64,000 bases of DNA from Candidatus Baltobacteraceae bacterium (GCA_035502855.1 DATJTX010000021.1:124001-188000), one strand, 5' to 3'. Counted from the stretch's first letter, positions 1 through 8,562 are shown. Translations and numbers: made by a program. Notes: generated from the sequence alone by a model not told the origin.

Positions 1-9
1 TCGTCAAGA

Positions 10-38
10 TTGCGGCTTCCCGGAGGACATGATATAGT
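10..38 (+). promoter_or_regulatory. candidate sigma70-type promoter for rho
   Basis: A TTGCGG hexamer (10-15) and a TATAGT hexamer (33-38) are separated by 17 bases. The -10 matches consensus at five of six positions and the -35 at three. It lies about 55 bases upstream of the rho start. The same TTGCGG-17-TACGAT arrangement is found ahead of rimP. Confidence 0.4.
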
Positions 39-93
39 AAGCGCGTTTAATCCCCCGTACCTATGAATCGACGCTCGCGAGGCAGCCTCGCCC

Positions 94-1590
94 GTGATAG
101 TGTCGCGTGTTTCATGCGTACGACTCTACGAGAGAGACACTCCTCTGCAAACGGAACATCGCCCTAACGATAATGGACGGCCGCAGAGTGGTGGTCGCCG
201 CCGCCGCTCCCGCCGCAGACACCATTTCAACCAACAATTTCCCCAACACGACCAGTTTCCTCAAGCGGAAACCGGGCCGCCGCTTTTGACCGCCGCCGAC
301 CTCGAAACGAAGAAGAAGGCGGAGCTCGTCGAGATCGCCGAGACCAACGAAGTCCCGCTCGGCAACCCGACGACGATGAAAAAGGACGAGATCGTCGCTG
401 CGATTCTCACCGCCCAGCAGCAGCGCTCGGGCGTCGAGATGGCAAGCGGCATCCTCGACATCCTTCCCGAGGGCTACGGCTTCTTGCGCCGCGGCGGCTA
501 CGTGATCGGTAACGACGACATCTACGTCAGTCAGTCGCAGATCCGGCGCTTCGAGTTGCGGCGCGGCGACATGGTCGAAGGCCAAGTCCGCCGTCCCAAG
601 GAGAGCGAGAAGTACTACGGGCTCATTCGCGTCGATCGCGTCAACGATTTCGATCCGGAAGCCATCAAGGGCCGGCGCACGTTCGAAAAGGGCACGCCGA
701 TCTACCCGAACGAGCGGTTCAAGCTCGAGGTGCGCTCGACCCAGCTTTCGACCCGCGTCATCGATTTGTTCTGCCCGATCGGCAAGGGTCAGCGCGCGTT
801 GATCGTTTCGCCTCCGAAGGCCGGTAAGACGACGCTGCTCAAGAACATCGCGAATTCGATTTCGATCAACCATCCCGATGCGCACATCATCGCGCTGCTC
901 GTGGACGAACGGCCGGAAGAAGTAACCGACATGCAGCGTACGGTCGACGGCGAAGTCGTTGCGTCGACCTTCGACGAGCACCCCGAGAATCACACGGCCG
1001 TCGCCGAGCTGACGATGGAACGCGCGAAGCGCTTGGTCGAACTTGGTAAGGACGTGGTGATCTTGCTCGACTCGATCACGCGTCTGGCTCGTGCCTACAA
1101 CCAGGTCGTGGCGAGCTCGGGCCGCACGCTCTCCGGCGGTCTCGATACCGCCTCGCTCCACAAACCCAAGCGCTTCTTCGGCGCCGCGCGCAAGATCGAA
1201 GAGGGCGGTTCGCTCACGATCATCGCGACCGCGCTGATCGAAACCGGCTCCAAGATGGATGACGTGATCTTCGAAGAGTTCAAGGGCACGGGTAACATGG
1301 AGCTCAACCTGACGCGCAAACTGGCCGAATCGCGGGTCTTCCCGGCGATCGACATCAAGCGTTCGGGTACGCGCCACGAAGAACTTCTGCTCACGACCGA
1401 AGAGATGCGCAAGATCTGGATGCTGCGCCGTGCGACGTCGGTACTCAACACCGGGGATATCACGGAAATCATTCTGGACAAGATGGCGCAGACGCGCACG
1501 AACGACGAGTTCCTGCAGTCGGTTACCAAAGAAGCGCTCTCGATGTCGCGCGGGTATGACGAATCCAACGGAAACGGCAGCAAATACTAG
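94..1590 (+). CDS. rho: transcription termination factor Rho
   Basis: Hexameric RNA-dependent helicase that terminates transcription. The 498-residue product begins with an Arg-rich, low-complexity extension (about 30-60), followed by the Rho N-terminal helical domain (about 64-106), a cold-shock-type RNA-binding domain (about 117-186) and the ATPase core. The P-loop PPKAGKTT is at 240-247 and the Walker B strand DVVILLDS at 320-327; the downstream Q/R-loop region is intact. The assigned GTG start is one of two close GTG codons (94 or 100); the N-terminal tail is too divergent to choose firmly. The gene stands alone behind a plausible promoter and is followed by two palindromic repeats. Confidence 0.96.
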   Translation: MIVSRVSCVRLYERDTPLQTEHRPNDNGRPQSGGRRRRSRRRHHFNQQFPQHDQFPQAETGPPLLTAADLETKKKAELVEIAETNEVPLGNPTTMKKDEIVAAILTAQQQRSGVEMASGILDILPEGYGFLRRGGYVIGNDDIYVSQSQIRRFELRRGDMVEGQVRRPKESEKYYGLIRVDRVNDFDPEAIKGRRTFEKGTPIYPNERFKLEVRSTQLSTRVIDLFCPIGKGQRALIVSPPKAGKTTLLKNIANSISINHPDAHIIALLVDERPEEVTDMQRTVDGEVVASTFDEHPENHTAVAELTMERAKRLVELGKDVVILLDSITRLARAYNQVVASSGRTLSGGLDTASLHKPKRFFGAARKIEEGGSLTIIATALIETGSKMDDVIFEEFKGTGNMELNLTRKLAESRVFPAIDIKRSGTRHEELLLTTEEMRKIWMLRRATSVLNTGDITEIILDKMAQTRTNDEFLQSVTKEALSMSRGYDESNGNGSKY

Positions 1591-1628
1591 GCTTTATCGG
1601 ACAAAGCTGAAGCTTTGTCCGATAAAGC
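1591..1628 (+). repeat. 40-bp palindrome family, copy 1 (post-rho)
   Basis: Two 18-base arms (1591-1608 and 1611-1628) are perfect reverse complements separated by only two bases. The inner part reads AAAGCT-GA-AGCTTT. It begins directly after the rho stop codon and could fold into a terminator-like hairpin, though there is no T-tract. Related copies are at 1643-1682 and 10525-10568. Confidence 0.85.
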
Positions 1629-1642
1629 CGCGTGGCTCGCTG

Positions 1643-1682
1643 GACTTTATCCGTCAAAGCTAAAGCTTTGCCGTCTAAAGTC
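1643..1682 (+). repeat. 40-bp palindrome family, copy 2 (imperfect)
   Basis: Arms GACTTTATCCGTCAAAGCT and its near reverse complement flank a central AA. The arms carry mismatches in the middle but keep the outer GACTTTA/TAAAGTC and inner AAGCTTT parts of copies 1 and 3. It lies 14 bases after copy 1, so two family members occupy the rho-rluB gap in tandem. Confidence 0.75.
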
Positions 1683-1717
1683 GCTCGCTCACGCTGCGCT
1701 GGTATCGTTATCGACGT

Positions 1718-2455
1718 ATGCGGCTGAACAAATACATCGCGCAGGCGGGCGTTGCGTCGAGGCGGCGTGCCGACGAATTGATCGCGCGGGGAAAGGTGCG
1801 GGTCAACGGCAAGGTCGTCCGGGAACTGGGCACGATCGTCGTGCCCGAGGATCTCGTCGACGTGAGCGGCACCGCCATCAGGCCGGTCGAGGAGAGCGCC
1901 TATCTGGTGCTACACAAGCCGGCGGGCGTCATGACGACGATGCGGGATCCGCAAGGTCGCCGTACGGTTGCTGATCTGCTTCCCAAGCGCACGCCGCGCC
2001 TGGTACCCGTCGGACGGCTGGACTACGATACGGCAGGCGTACTGCTCATGACGAACGACGGCGATCTGACCAATCGATTGCTGCATCCGCGCTACGGCGT
2101 GGAGAAGACCTATCGGGCGACGATCGGCGGGAGGCTTTCACCGGAAGAGGTCAAGCGCGTGCACGAAGGCGTGACGCTCGATCGCGGCGAGCGCGCGGAG
2201 GCTGCCAAGGTTCGGGTGGTCGCGGTGCGGGCGGGTACGTCCGTGATCGACGTCACCGTCCACGAGGGCCGCAACCGCCAGGTCCGTCGCATGTTCGAGT
2301 CGCTCGGCCACCCGGTGCAGGCGCTGGTACGGCTGCGCTTCGGCCCGGTTTCGCTCGGCGACCTGCCTGCCGGCCACTCGCGCGAGCTTACGCCGAGAGA
2401 ACTTTCGGCGCTTCGGCGCGCCGGCAGCCAGGACGAGGAACACCGCGCCCCGTAG
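1718..2455 (+). CDS. rluB: 23S rRNA pseudouridine synthase, RluB/RsuA family
   Basis: Isomerises a uridine in rRNA to pseudouridine. The 245-residue protein has an N-terminal S4 RNA-binding domain (about 1-46, starting MRLNKYIAQAGVASRR) and an RsuA/RluB catalytic domain. The catalytic aspartate is D102 in GRLDYDTAG, followed by the family segments LLMTNDGDLTNRLLHP and GRNRQVRRM. It starts at ATG and has the usual length of the family. The precise target (large- versus small-subunit RNA) cannot be decided from sequence alone; RluB is the closer resemblance. Confidence 0.9.
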   Translation: MRLNKYIAQAGVASRRRADELIARGKVRVNGKVVRELGTIVVPEDLVDVSGTAIRPVEESAYLVLHKPAGVMTTMRDPQGRRTVADLLPKRTPRLVPVGRLDYDTAGVLLMTNDGDLTNRLLHPRYGVEKTYRATIGGRLSPEEVKRVHEGVTLDRGERAEAAKVRVVAVRAGTSVIDVTVHEGRNRQVRRMFESLGHPVQALVRLRFGPVSLGDLPAGHSRELTPRELSALRRAGSQDEEHRAP

Positions 2456-2508
2456 CCTACCCCGCCGGTTGGGTAATGAACACGATAGCTTTGAGGTAAG
2501 TTAGGTCA

Positions 2509-3825
2509 ATGAATCGAATCTCGCCAGCGCTCGCCGCTGCTTGCGTGCTTGGAATCCTCTCGAACGCATTGCCCGCGTTCGGAGCGTATGCAAACGAGTT
2601 TACCCCGGCCAAATTGAAAACGCAGGGGCAAACGCAGCACGACATCGCCGGCAGCGGAACCGTGATGGTGCAGGTGCAGGTCAACGCCGACGGCACCCAC
2701 CGGGTCGTCAAGATCATTAGCTCGACCAACCACGGCGACGACGCGGCGGCGCGCGATATCGCGCAGAACTCGACCTACATTCCGGCCCACCGGGGTACGA
2801 GCGCGATTTCCTCGTTCTATGACTACCGTCTCCACTTCAACGGCAAGTCGGTGGCGCAAAGCAGCGGCGACGAGATGGCCTCCGGCGGCGGGGACACGGC
2901 CGCGATCGACGCGCTCGTGCGTGCGGGCAAGTACAAGGACGCGATCGCAAAGGCAAACGGCGCACTGCTCTCCTCGCCGGGGAACGAATCGATCCTCCAG
3001 CTCCTGGGCGTCGCGCAGTACTACGACGACGATTTCGTCGACGCGGCCACGACGTTCAACCGCGTAACCGACATCAAGAAGCCGTTCCAGCCGATCGCCG
3101 CACAGGCGTTCGCCACCGGCGCGGTGCGAGCGTCGGCAACCGATCCGGCGCAGTCGCTCGCTTTCGCAAATAAGGCGATTGCACTTTCGGACAGTGATAC
3201 CTCGAAGTTCGCTCTGGGCGTGGCCCAGCTCGCGAACAAGCAATACCCGGACGCGGTCGCGACGCTGAAGGCGGTCCACGATCAGGTCAGCGACCCGAAG
3301 GACAAGCTGAACATCGATCAGGAGTTGCTGCAGGCGTACTTGGCGACGAACGATTCGGCCGGGGCATCGGCGATCGCCGCCGAGATGAAGGGCCTCGATC
3401 CGACCGGTACTCAGGCCTCGAACGCGATCGCCGCGCATTACATCCAACTCGGCAGCGACGCCATGGACTCGAGCAATTACGCCGAGGCGCTCAAGGACTT
3501 CGATCAGGCTGCCTCGGCGGGCAACCCCGCGGATGCGGTCACGGCCAACACGTTTGCCGCGTTTGCAATCATGAAAATGCCCAAGCCGGATTATGCGAAG
3601 GCCAGAGACTATGCGCTCAAGGCGGTCGCGGGAAGCCCCGATGACGCGCAGGCGAACTATGCGGCCGGCGTCTCTTACGCGGGTGTCTACTCGACGAGCG
3701 GCAAGAACGACGACAAGACGCAGGCGCTCACGTATCTGAAGAAGGCCGACACGCTCGCGAAGGCCGCCGGCAACGAAGGCCTTGCTCTGCAAATCGAGAG
3801 CCAGATTAAGAACATTCCGCAGTAA
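2509..3825 (+). CDS. secreted TPR protein with an N-terminal TonB-C-like domain
   Basis: The 438-residue product has a signal peptide (about 1-26), then a segment (about 45-112) resembling the C-terminal domain of TonB (VQVNADGTHRVVKIISSTN followed by ARDIAQNSTYIPA). Helical TPR-type repeats fill the rest from about residue 130 (for example DALVRAGKYKDAIAKANGAL). TonB-C domains normally sit at the C terminus of membrane-anchored proteins, so this order is unusual. It lies directly upstream of exbB/exbD/tonB but behind its own terminator. A periplasmic scaffolding role tied to the TonB apparatus is an inference; no enzymatic motif is visible. Confidence 0.75.
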   Translation: MNRISPALAAACVLGILSNALPAFGAYANEFTPAKLKTQGQTQHDIAGSGTVMVQVQVNADGTHRVVKIISSTNHGDDAAARDIAQNSTYIPAHRGTSAISSFYDYRLHFNGKSVAQSSGDEMASGGGDTAAIDALVRAGKYKDAIAKANGALLSSPGNESILQLLGVAQYYDDDFVDAATTFNRVTDIKKPFQPIAAQAFATGAVRASATDPAQSLAFANKAIALSDSDTSKFALGVAQLANKQYPDAVATLKAVHDQVSDPKDKLNIDQELLQAYLATNDSAGASAIAAEMKGLDPTGTQASNAIAAHYIQLGSDAMDSSNYAEALKDFDQAASAGNPADAVTANTFAAFAIMKMPKPDYAKARDYALKAVAGSPDDAQANYAAGVSYAGVYSTSGKNDDKTQALTYLKKADTLAKAAGNEGLALQIESQIKNIPQ

Positions 3826-3908
3826 ACGCTGTGGAACGGCTGGGGAGGTTGGTATTACGTCTACCAGGACTTTGCGGCGGGATAGGCCAATTGGTCCGGC
3901 CTGTTCGG

Positions 3909-3931
3909 GGGCGGAGCACCGCCCGTGTTTT
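3909..3931 (+). terminator. rho-independent terminator after the TPR gene
   Basis: GGGCGG (3909-3914), a four-base loop and CCGCCC (3919-3924) form a six-pair stem followed by GTGTTTT. It separates the TPR gene from the exbB cluster. Confidence 0.55.
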
Positions 3932-3980
3932 CCATTGTCTAGCGCACTCGACATAAATACCCGGGAGGGTTTCGAAACTC

Positions 3981-4652
3981 GTGTTTGACGGATTTATAAG
4001 CGTGATGCAACAGGGCGGTCCCGTTATGTGGATGCTCCTCATCGCGTCCATCCTCGTCGTCGCCATCGTCATCGAGCGACTGATCTTCTTCGCGCAACAG
4101 CATAGCGATACCAAGGGTCTGCTGCGACAAATCGGCGCCAAGATCGCGGCCGACGACCTCGACGGCGCGATCAAGATTTGTCAGGCGAATAAAGGCATGC
4201 TGCCGCGTATTCTCGAGTTCGGCCTTCGCCGCGGAGAGAAGAATCGCGCCGATATCACGGATGCGCTCTCGATCGCCCTCATGGAACATCTCAACGCGCT
4301 CGAGCGCTTCCTCGGTGTGATCGGTACGATCGCCGTCATCGCGCCGTTCGTCGGTCTTTCCGGCACGGTGCTCGGCATCATTCGCGCCTTCCAAGACATC
4401 GCGCTCAAGGGCAACTCGACCCCTGCCGTCGTTGCGGGAGGCGTGTCCGAAGCGCTGATCACCACGTTCGCCGGGCTCGTCGTTGCGATCGTGGCCGTGA
4501 TCTTCTTCAATTACTTCAAGTCGCGCATCAAGGCGTACAATCAAGAGATGATCGTCGCGGCGAATCAACTCGCCGAGATGCTGCACTTCCACAACACCGG
4601 CGCTCCGATTCCGACCGAGCTCTATCAGCCCTCGAAAACGGCCGCGAAGTAG
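3981..4652 (+). CDS. exbB: ExbB/TolQ/MotA-family proton channel protein
   Basis: Inner-membrane subunit that, with ExbD, converts proton motive force into mechanical work on TonB. The 223-residue product has three membrane segments (about 14-36, 110-136 and 156-178) with the large cytoplasmic loop between the first two, as in ExbB. The segment GTIAVIAPFVGLSGTVLGII is the conserved MotA/TolQ/ExbB core. It starts at GTG behind a GGGAGG ribosome-binding site. Two exbD genes and a tonB gene follow at short spacing, so a co-transcribed energy-transduction operon is very likely. Confidence 0.92.
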   Translation: MFDGFISVMQQGGPVMWMLLIASILVVAIVIERLIFFAQQHSDTKGLLRQIGAKIAADDLDGAIKICQANKGMLPRILEFGLRRGEKNRADITDALSIALMEHLNALERFLGVIGTIAVIAPFVGLSGTVLGIIRAFQDIALKGNSTPAVVAGGVSEALITTFAGLVVAIVAVIFFNYFKSRIKAYNQEMIVAANQLAEMLHFHNTGAPIPTELYQPSKTAAK

Positions 4653-4667
4653 CTTCGGAGCACCATT

Positions 4668-5078
4668 GTGAGTTTGCTCTCAGCGCAGCAAGAGTCGGAC
4701 GTCATGGCGGAGATCAACATCACGCCGTTCACCGACGTGCTCTTGGTGTTGCTCATCATCTTCATGATTCTGGCCGCGCTCGTGACGCCGCCCGGGTTCG
4801 AGAAAGAGCTCCCGAACAAGAGCAATAGCACCTCGACGCAAAACAATCCCAAAAACGACATCGAGGTCGTGGTCAACGCCAAGGGCGTTATCTATGTCGA
4901 CGGGCAGCAGACGAACGCCAAAGGCATCTACCGGGTGATGACCCTCACCGCGATCAAGCGCCCGCACAAGCACGTCTCGATCACGGCGGACGAGAAGGCG
5001 CCGTACGGGATCATCATCACTATTCTCGACGCTGCGCAGAACGCCGGCTTGAACGACGTCGGCTTCGTCACGTCCTAG
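4668..5078 (+). CDS. exbD: ExbD/TolR-family protein, first copy
   Basis: A 136-residue single-span protein. The N-terminal NITPFTDVLLVLLIIFMIL segment is the ExbD transmembrane helix, with the essential proton-carrying aspartate at D23. The periplasmic part (about 60-136) has the ExbD fold pattern ending DAAQNAGLNDVGFVT. GTG start. It lies 15 bases after exbB and 16 before the second exbD. Paired but divergent exbD copies (only the helix is nearly identical) are typical of transporter sets that may form hetero-oligomers. Confidence 0.93.
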   Translation: MSLLSAQQESDVMAEINITPFTDVLLVLLIIFMILAALVTPPGFEKELPNKSNSTSTQNNPKNDIEVVVNAKGVIYVDGQQTNAKGIYRVMTLTAIKRPHKHVSITADEKAPYGIIITILDAAQNAGLNDVGFVTS

Positions 5079-5094
5079 GGAGGTTTGATTACTC

Positions 5095-5520
5095 GTGGCC
5101 GTTTCGACAGGCGGGGGAGAAGATGATGTGATGTCGACCATCAACATCACGCCGTTTACGGACGTGTTGTTGGTGCTCCTCATCATCTTCATCATTCTTG
5201 CCTCGGTTACGAAAGAGCCGAAGCTGCCCGACGCTTATAACAAGACAAAGGTGCAGCCTTCGCAGATCGTCGTCATTGTCGACGACAAGAACAACATCGA
5301 AATCGGTTCGAACGTCGTGAACGTGCACGATGCGGAGGGCGCCTTCCGAACGCTCCAGGAAGATACCGGGTATAAATTCCGGAGCGTCATCATCAAAGCC
5401 GATCCGAAGGCGAGCTACGGCGTGATCCTGCAGATCATGGACGCGGCCAAATCCGTCGGATTGATCGACTTCGGGCTCGCGAACCATGTCATCGGTACGC
5501 CGGAGGGACAGAGTTCTTAG
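5095..5520 (+). CDS. exbD: ExbD/TolR-family protein, second copy
   Basis: A 141-residue paralogue of the preceding gene. It has the same NITPFTDVLLVLLIIF helix with D23 conserved; the periplasmic domain is clearly diverged and ends IMDAAKSVGLIDFGLA. The GTG start lies behind an AGGGAGG ribosome-binding site. It is followed three bases later by tonB, which supports one operon exbB-exbD-exbD-tonB. Identity as ExbD rather than TolR rests on the adjacent tonB genes. Confidence 0.93.
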   Translation: MAVSTGGGEDDVMSTINITPFTDVLLVLLIIFIILASVTKEPKLPDAYNKTKVQPSQIVVIVDDKNNIEIGSNVVNVHDAEGAFRTLQEDTGYKFRSVIIKADPKASYGVILQIMDAAKSVGLIDFGLANHVIGTPEGQSS

Positions 5521-5523
5521 CCG

Positions 5524-6249
5524 ATGGCGAAGCAAAAGACGTTCATCACCACCGGCGAACGCATCCGGAATTATCTGGGCATCGCCTTTTTGCTTTCGAT
5601 CTTGATCAACGCCCTGGCCTCGCCGTTCTATCCGAATCTCAAACAGCACCACGAATCCGATCAAGTCGAGAAGATCAGCCAGACGAAGAAGGTGCAGGTC
5701 CGGGTTCCGACGCCGCCGCCTCCGACGCCGACTCCGCCGCCGACTCCGACCCCGCCGCCGCAGCGCACGCCGCCGCCGCATCGGGTGGAACGCGTCGAGC
5801 CCAAGCTCAAGGTCAACATTCCCAAGACACACAATGCCGCGAGCGAATCGGAGACGGAGCACACCAACCAGTACACGACGGGCACGACGCAGGGCGTTCC
5901 GAACGGAACCGCGTCGACCGGACCGGTGACGCCCGCCACGCCTGCTCCGACGCCGAAGCCGGCGTGCGCGAATCCGAATCAGGAGGCGACGGTCACCAAT
6001 GCGATGTCGCCGGACTATCCCGATTCGGCGCGCGATCTCGGCCTCGGACCGGTGACGGTGCTGGTCGAGGTGACGATCGGTCCGACCGGCAACCTGGTTG
6101 ACGCGAAGATCAATCAGAGTTCGAACAACTTGGCGATCGACCAAGCTGCATTGCGCGCCGCGCGGCAGTCGCAATATGCTCCCAAGCTGGTCGACTGCCA
6201 GCCGACGACGGGGTCGTATATCTTCCGAGCCGAATTCAACCCCGATTAA
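5524..6249 (+). CDS. tonB: TonB-family energy transducer
   Basis: The 241-residue product has a short cytoplasmic tail, one membrane anchor (about 15-33), a proline-rich periplasmic spacer (about 60-86, PTPPPPTPTPPPTPTPPP) and a C-terminal TonB domain (about 150-241) with the signature YPDSARDLGLGPVTVLVEV. Two cysteines in the C-terminal domain (one before the fold, one near DCQP) could form a disulfide. It would carry energy from ExbB/ExbD to outer-membrane receptors; no TonB-dependent receptor is present in this window, so its cargo is unknown. Confidence 0.88.
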   Translation: MAKQKTFITTGERIRNYLGIAFLLSILINALASPFYPNLKQHHESDQVEKISQTKKVQVRVPTPPPPTPTPPPTPTPPPQRTPPPHRVERVEPKLKVNIPKTHNAASESETEHTNQYTTGTTQGVPNGTASTGPVTPATPAPTPKPACANPNQEATVTNAMSPDYPDSARDLGLGPVTVLVEVTIGPTGNLVDAKINQSSNNLAIDQAALRAARQSQYAPKLVDCQPTTGSYIFRAEFNPD

Positions 6250-6261
6250 GACGGTTCGCCT

Positions 6262-6336
6262 GGCCCTTCGACAAGCTCAGGGCCGGGCGCACATCCTGTG
6301 CTGCGAACCTTCACCCGCATCGTGCGGGTTCGCGCC
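6262..6336 (+). repeat. REP-like dispersed repeat, copy A
   Basis: It begins with a hairpin GGCCC / TTCGACAAGCTCA / GGGCC (6262-6284) and continues with a conserved tail containing GCACATCCTGTGCTGCGAAC and CCGCATCGTGCGG. The same modules recur, with base changes, at 38880-38995 (opposite orientation) and 41807-41870; the hairpin core also occurs inside kbl. Confidence 0.75.
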
Positions 6337-6356
6337 TTTAGTTAACGAATCGGAAC

Positions 6357-6980
6357 ATGATGGATGGCAAGCGGACGCGACGGCTCTTGATCGTCGCGTT
6401 TGCTTTATCGCTCCTGCTGCACGTGATCGTCACCTTCTTCATACGGTGGCCGTTCCGCCCTTCGCCCGACGAAGTGCAGATCGTGCACATCGAACGCTTG
6501 CGTCCGATGCGCATCGCGCACGTCGTGAAGGTCCCGCCGACGCCATCGCCGCCCCCGCGTCATGTCGCGGTGAGCGTTCCGAAGCGTTCGTTCGCAACCT
6601 CGGCGCCGGGAGGGCGCGGCGGGCGCGGCGTCGCCGTCACCCCCGCGCCGACGACCGCTGCGCAGCCGACGCCGACGGCGGCGCCGACGCAGAATTGTGC
6701 GACGAACGATACGCCCGTGCAACTGGTCGCCTCGCCGCCGCCGCCCGACATCGCATCCGGCGCGCGCGGTGACGCCGTCAGCGGGGTTGCGCGAGTTCGC
6801 GTGATCGTGGACCCGCAAGGCAACGTCGAGAGCGCGAGCGTGGTTTCGAGCAGCGGCAGTCCCGCGCTCGATCTGGTTGCGCAGACCATGGCGCGCAGCG
6901 CTGCGTACTCACCCGCGACGCACGCCTGTAAAGCGGTCGCCAGCGCCTACGTCTTCTCGGTCAAATTTATAGCGTGGTGA
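6357..6980 (+). CDS. second TonB-family protein
   Basis: A 207-residue protein with one N-terminal membrane segment (about 9-28, LLIVAFALSLLLHVIVTFFI), a short proline/threonine-rich spacer and a C-terminal TonB-like domain (about 125-205) containing VARVRVIVDPQGNVESASVV and ending in VYVF-like beta strands. A cysteine pair flanks the domain. It is separated from the first tonB by a REP-like repeat but has the same orientation, so read-through is possible. It may serve a different receptor set. The first of two adjacent ATG codons was taken as start. Confidence 0.8.
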   Translation: MMDGKRTRRLLIVAFALSLLLHVIVTFFIRWPFRPSPDEVQIVHIERLRPMRIAHVVKVPPTPSPPPRHVAVSVPKRSFATSAPGGRGGRGVAVTPAPTTAAQPTPTAAPTQNCATNDTPVQLVASPPPPDIASGARGDAVSGVARVRVIVDPQGNVESASVVSSSGSPALDLVAQTMARSAAYSPATHACKAVASAYVFSVKFIAW

Positions 6981-7010
6981 CGTCGTCAGAGGAGCGCGAG
7001 CGAAGCCGCG

Positions 7011-7406
7011 TCACAGCATTCCCATATCGCGGAGCAGATGCAACGTGTCGATGTAGCGCTGCAGGTGCGCGCGCGTCGCATCGTCGACCTCTAGAAACGC
7101 GATGCCGGTCCGGTAGCGCTGGAGGAGCGGATCGTAACGCGACCATCGCACGATCCCGCGGACGCGGAGCACCGGCTGAGCATCGCCGCGGAGTTCGATC
7201 TGCACGCTGATCGGGTCGGAGCGGTTGAGTTCGGCGTTGGTCAGCATCGCCATACCCCCGAGCGCGATATCGTACGTCTCGGTGAACTCCGGCGCAAACT
7301 CGTCGCCGATGCTGTAGGACACGAGTAACGTATCGCCTACACGAGCGAACTTGCGCTCTTGCGGCTCTACCGCACGGGTGTCTTCGTGCTGATCCACTAG
7401 GATCAT
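7011..7406 (-). CDS. PilZ-domain protein, probable c-di-GMP receptor
   Basis: A 131-residue protein consisting of one PilZ domain. The first ligand motif RxxxR is present (R18-R22, RKFAR). The second appears as D46-I-A-L-G-G, a variant of the usual D/NxSxxG with Ala in place of Ser. Such proteins bind cyclic di-GMP and change partner interactions. I chose the internal ATG at 7406 because the upstream in-frame extension is Arg-rich and does not look like protein. Two HD-GYP proteins lie within 11 kb, so cyclic di-GMP turnover is a theme of the region. It converges on the second tonB and is divergent from uppP. Confidence 0.75.
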   Translation of the reverse strand: MILVDQHEDTRAVEPQERKFARVGDTLLVSYSIGDEFAPEFTETYDIALGGMAMLTNAELNRSDPISVQIELRGDAQPVLRVRGIVRWSRYDPLLQRYRTGIAFLEVDDATRAHLQRYIDTLHLLRDMGML

Positions 7407-7434
7407 CGCCTTAGGCCGCTCGCGCAGGCAATCC

Positions 7435-7467
7435 TCCCCGCGAGCTCTACCGTGCAGCTCGCGGGGA
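7435..7467. repeat. 12-bp-stem inverted repeat between pilZ and uppP
   Basis: TCCCCGCGAGCT (7435-7446) and AGCTCGCGGGGA (7456-7467) are perfect reverse complements around a nine-base loop. It lies in the divergent control region of the PilZ gene and uppP. It could be an operator or an RNA hairpin in either leader; there is no T-tract. Confidence 0.6.
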
Positions 7468-7504
7468 AGGCGCGTTTCGGTTGGGGGGCGTACCAAAGTG
7501 CTCC

Positions 7505-8365
7505 GTGACCGATCTCCAAGCACTGGTCCTCGCGCTACTGCAAGGCGTAAGCGAACTCTTCCCCGTCTCGAGCCTTGGCCACATCATCTTGGTTCCCTCG
7601 CTCTTGCATTGGACCAACATCCATCGCGCGGATCCCACCTTTCTCGCCTTTGTCGTTCTCCTGCATCTCGGCACGGCGCTCGCGCTGATCGTCTATTACC
7701 GGAAACGCTGGTTGGCGATCGTGCGAGCCCTGATCGCCAGCGTGATTCGCGGCCGGCTTTCGCCCGATCGCGACGAGCGAATCGGGTGGCTCCTGGTGGT
7801 CGGAACGATTCCGGTCGGCGTCCTTGGTGTGCTCTTCGAAGCGCCGGTCCGCGCGCTCTTCGGCTCGCCGGCGCCGGCGGCGATCTTCCTCGCGCTCAAC
7901 GGCCTGGTGATGTTCGGGGGAGAAGCGCTGCGCCGGCGGCAGATGGCGGACTCGGGCCGCGTGGACCGTCCCATCGAACATTTGAGCTTTGCGCAGAGCG
8001 TGCTGGTCGGATTTGCGCAGAGTTTCGCATTGCTGCCGGGGATCTCGCGATCGGGCGCGTCGATGGTCGCGGGACTGCTCTGTGACCTCGATCACGAGGA
8101 TGCGGCCGAATTTTCGTTCCTCTTGGCGACACCGGTTATCTTTGCCGCTGCCCTGCTGGAGTCGCGCTATCTGATCGCTCCGGACGCGCACGTTGCCCTG
8201 CTGCAGGCCCTGACCGGGGGACTGGTCGCGGCGATCGCCGCCTACCTCTCGGTCGCGTTCCTCATGCGCTACTTCAAGTCGAACGATCTACGCCCGTTCG
8301 GCTGGTACTGTTTGCTCGTCGGTGTAGGCTGCTTCATTCTCAGTGAACGAGGACTCTTGACGTGA
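7505..8365 (+). CDS. uppP: undecaprenyl-diphosphatase UppP (BacA)
   Basis: Integral membrane enzyme that recycles undecaprenyl pyrophosphate for peptidoglycan and O-antigen synthesis. The 286-residue product carries both family signatures: QGVSELFPVSSLGHIIL near the N terminus and LPGISRSGASMVAGLLCDL in the second half, with about eight hydrophobic helices. The GTG at 7505 was preferred over an upstream TTG because it gives the usual MxxLQALxLxLLQG beginning. Its stop overlaps the start of a small membrane-protein gene, so the two are translationally coupled. Confidence 0.93.
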   Translation: MTDLQALVLALLQGVSELFPVSSLGHIILVPSLLHWTNIHRADPTFLAFVVLLHLGTALALIVYYRKRWLAIVRALIASVIRGRLSPDRDERIGWLLVVGTIPVGVLGVLFEAPVRALFGSPAPAAIFLALNGLVMFGGEALRRRQMADSGRVDRPIEHLSFAQSVLVGFAQSFALLPGISRSGASMVAGLLCDLDHEDAAEFSFLLATPVIFAAALLESRYLIAPDAHVALLQALTGGLVAAIAAYLSVAFLMRYFKSNDLRPFGWYCLLVGVGCFILSERGLLT

Positions 8366-8562
8366 AACTGCTGGCTCTCGCCCTCGCCGTGATCTTCTTC
8401 GTGCTCGGTGCGCTCTACGGTCTTGGAACGATCAACTTCTTGACGAAGTCCGGCACGACGCACGCTCACCACGTTTCGCACCTGGTGGTGTGTTGGGTTC
8501 TGGCCCTGCTCTCGCTGGTGTGGTACCGCTTTCAAAGTTCCGCCGAGAGCACGCGGCGTTAG
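8362..8562 (+). CDS. small two-helix membrane protein coupled to uppP
   Basis: A 66-residue hydrophobic protein with helices at about 3-25 and 40-57 joined by a His-rich loop (THAHHVSH). It starts at a GTG that overlaps the uppP stop (GTGA), a strong sign of a real coupled gene. I do not recognise the family. Co-expression with uppP suggests a role at the cell envelope, but nothing in the sequence gives a function. Confidence 0.65.
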   Translation: MKLLALALAVIFFVLGALYGLGTINFLTKSGTTHAHHVSHLVVCWVLALLSLVWYRFQSSAESTRR

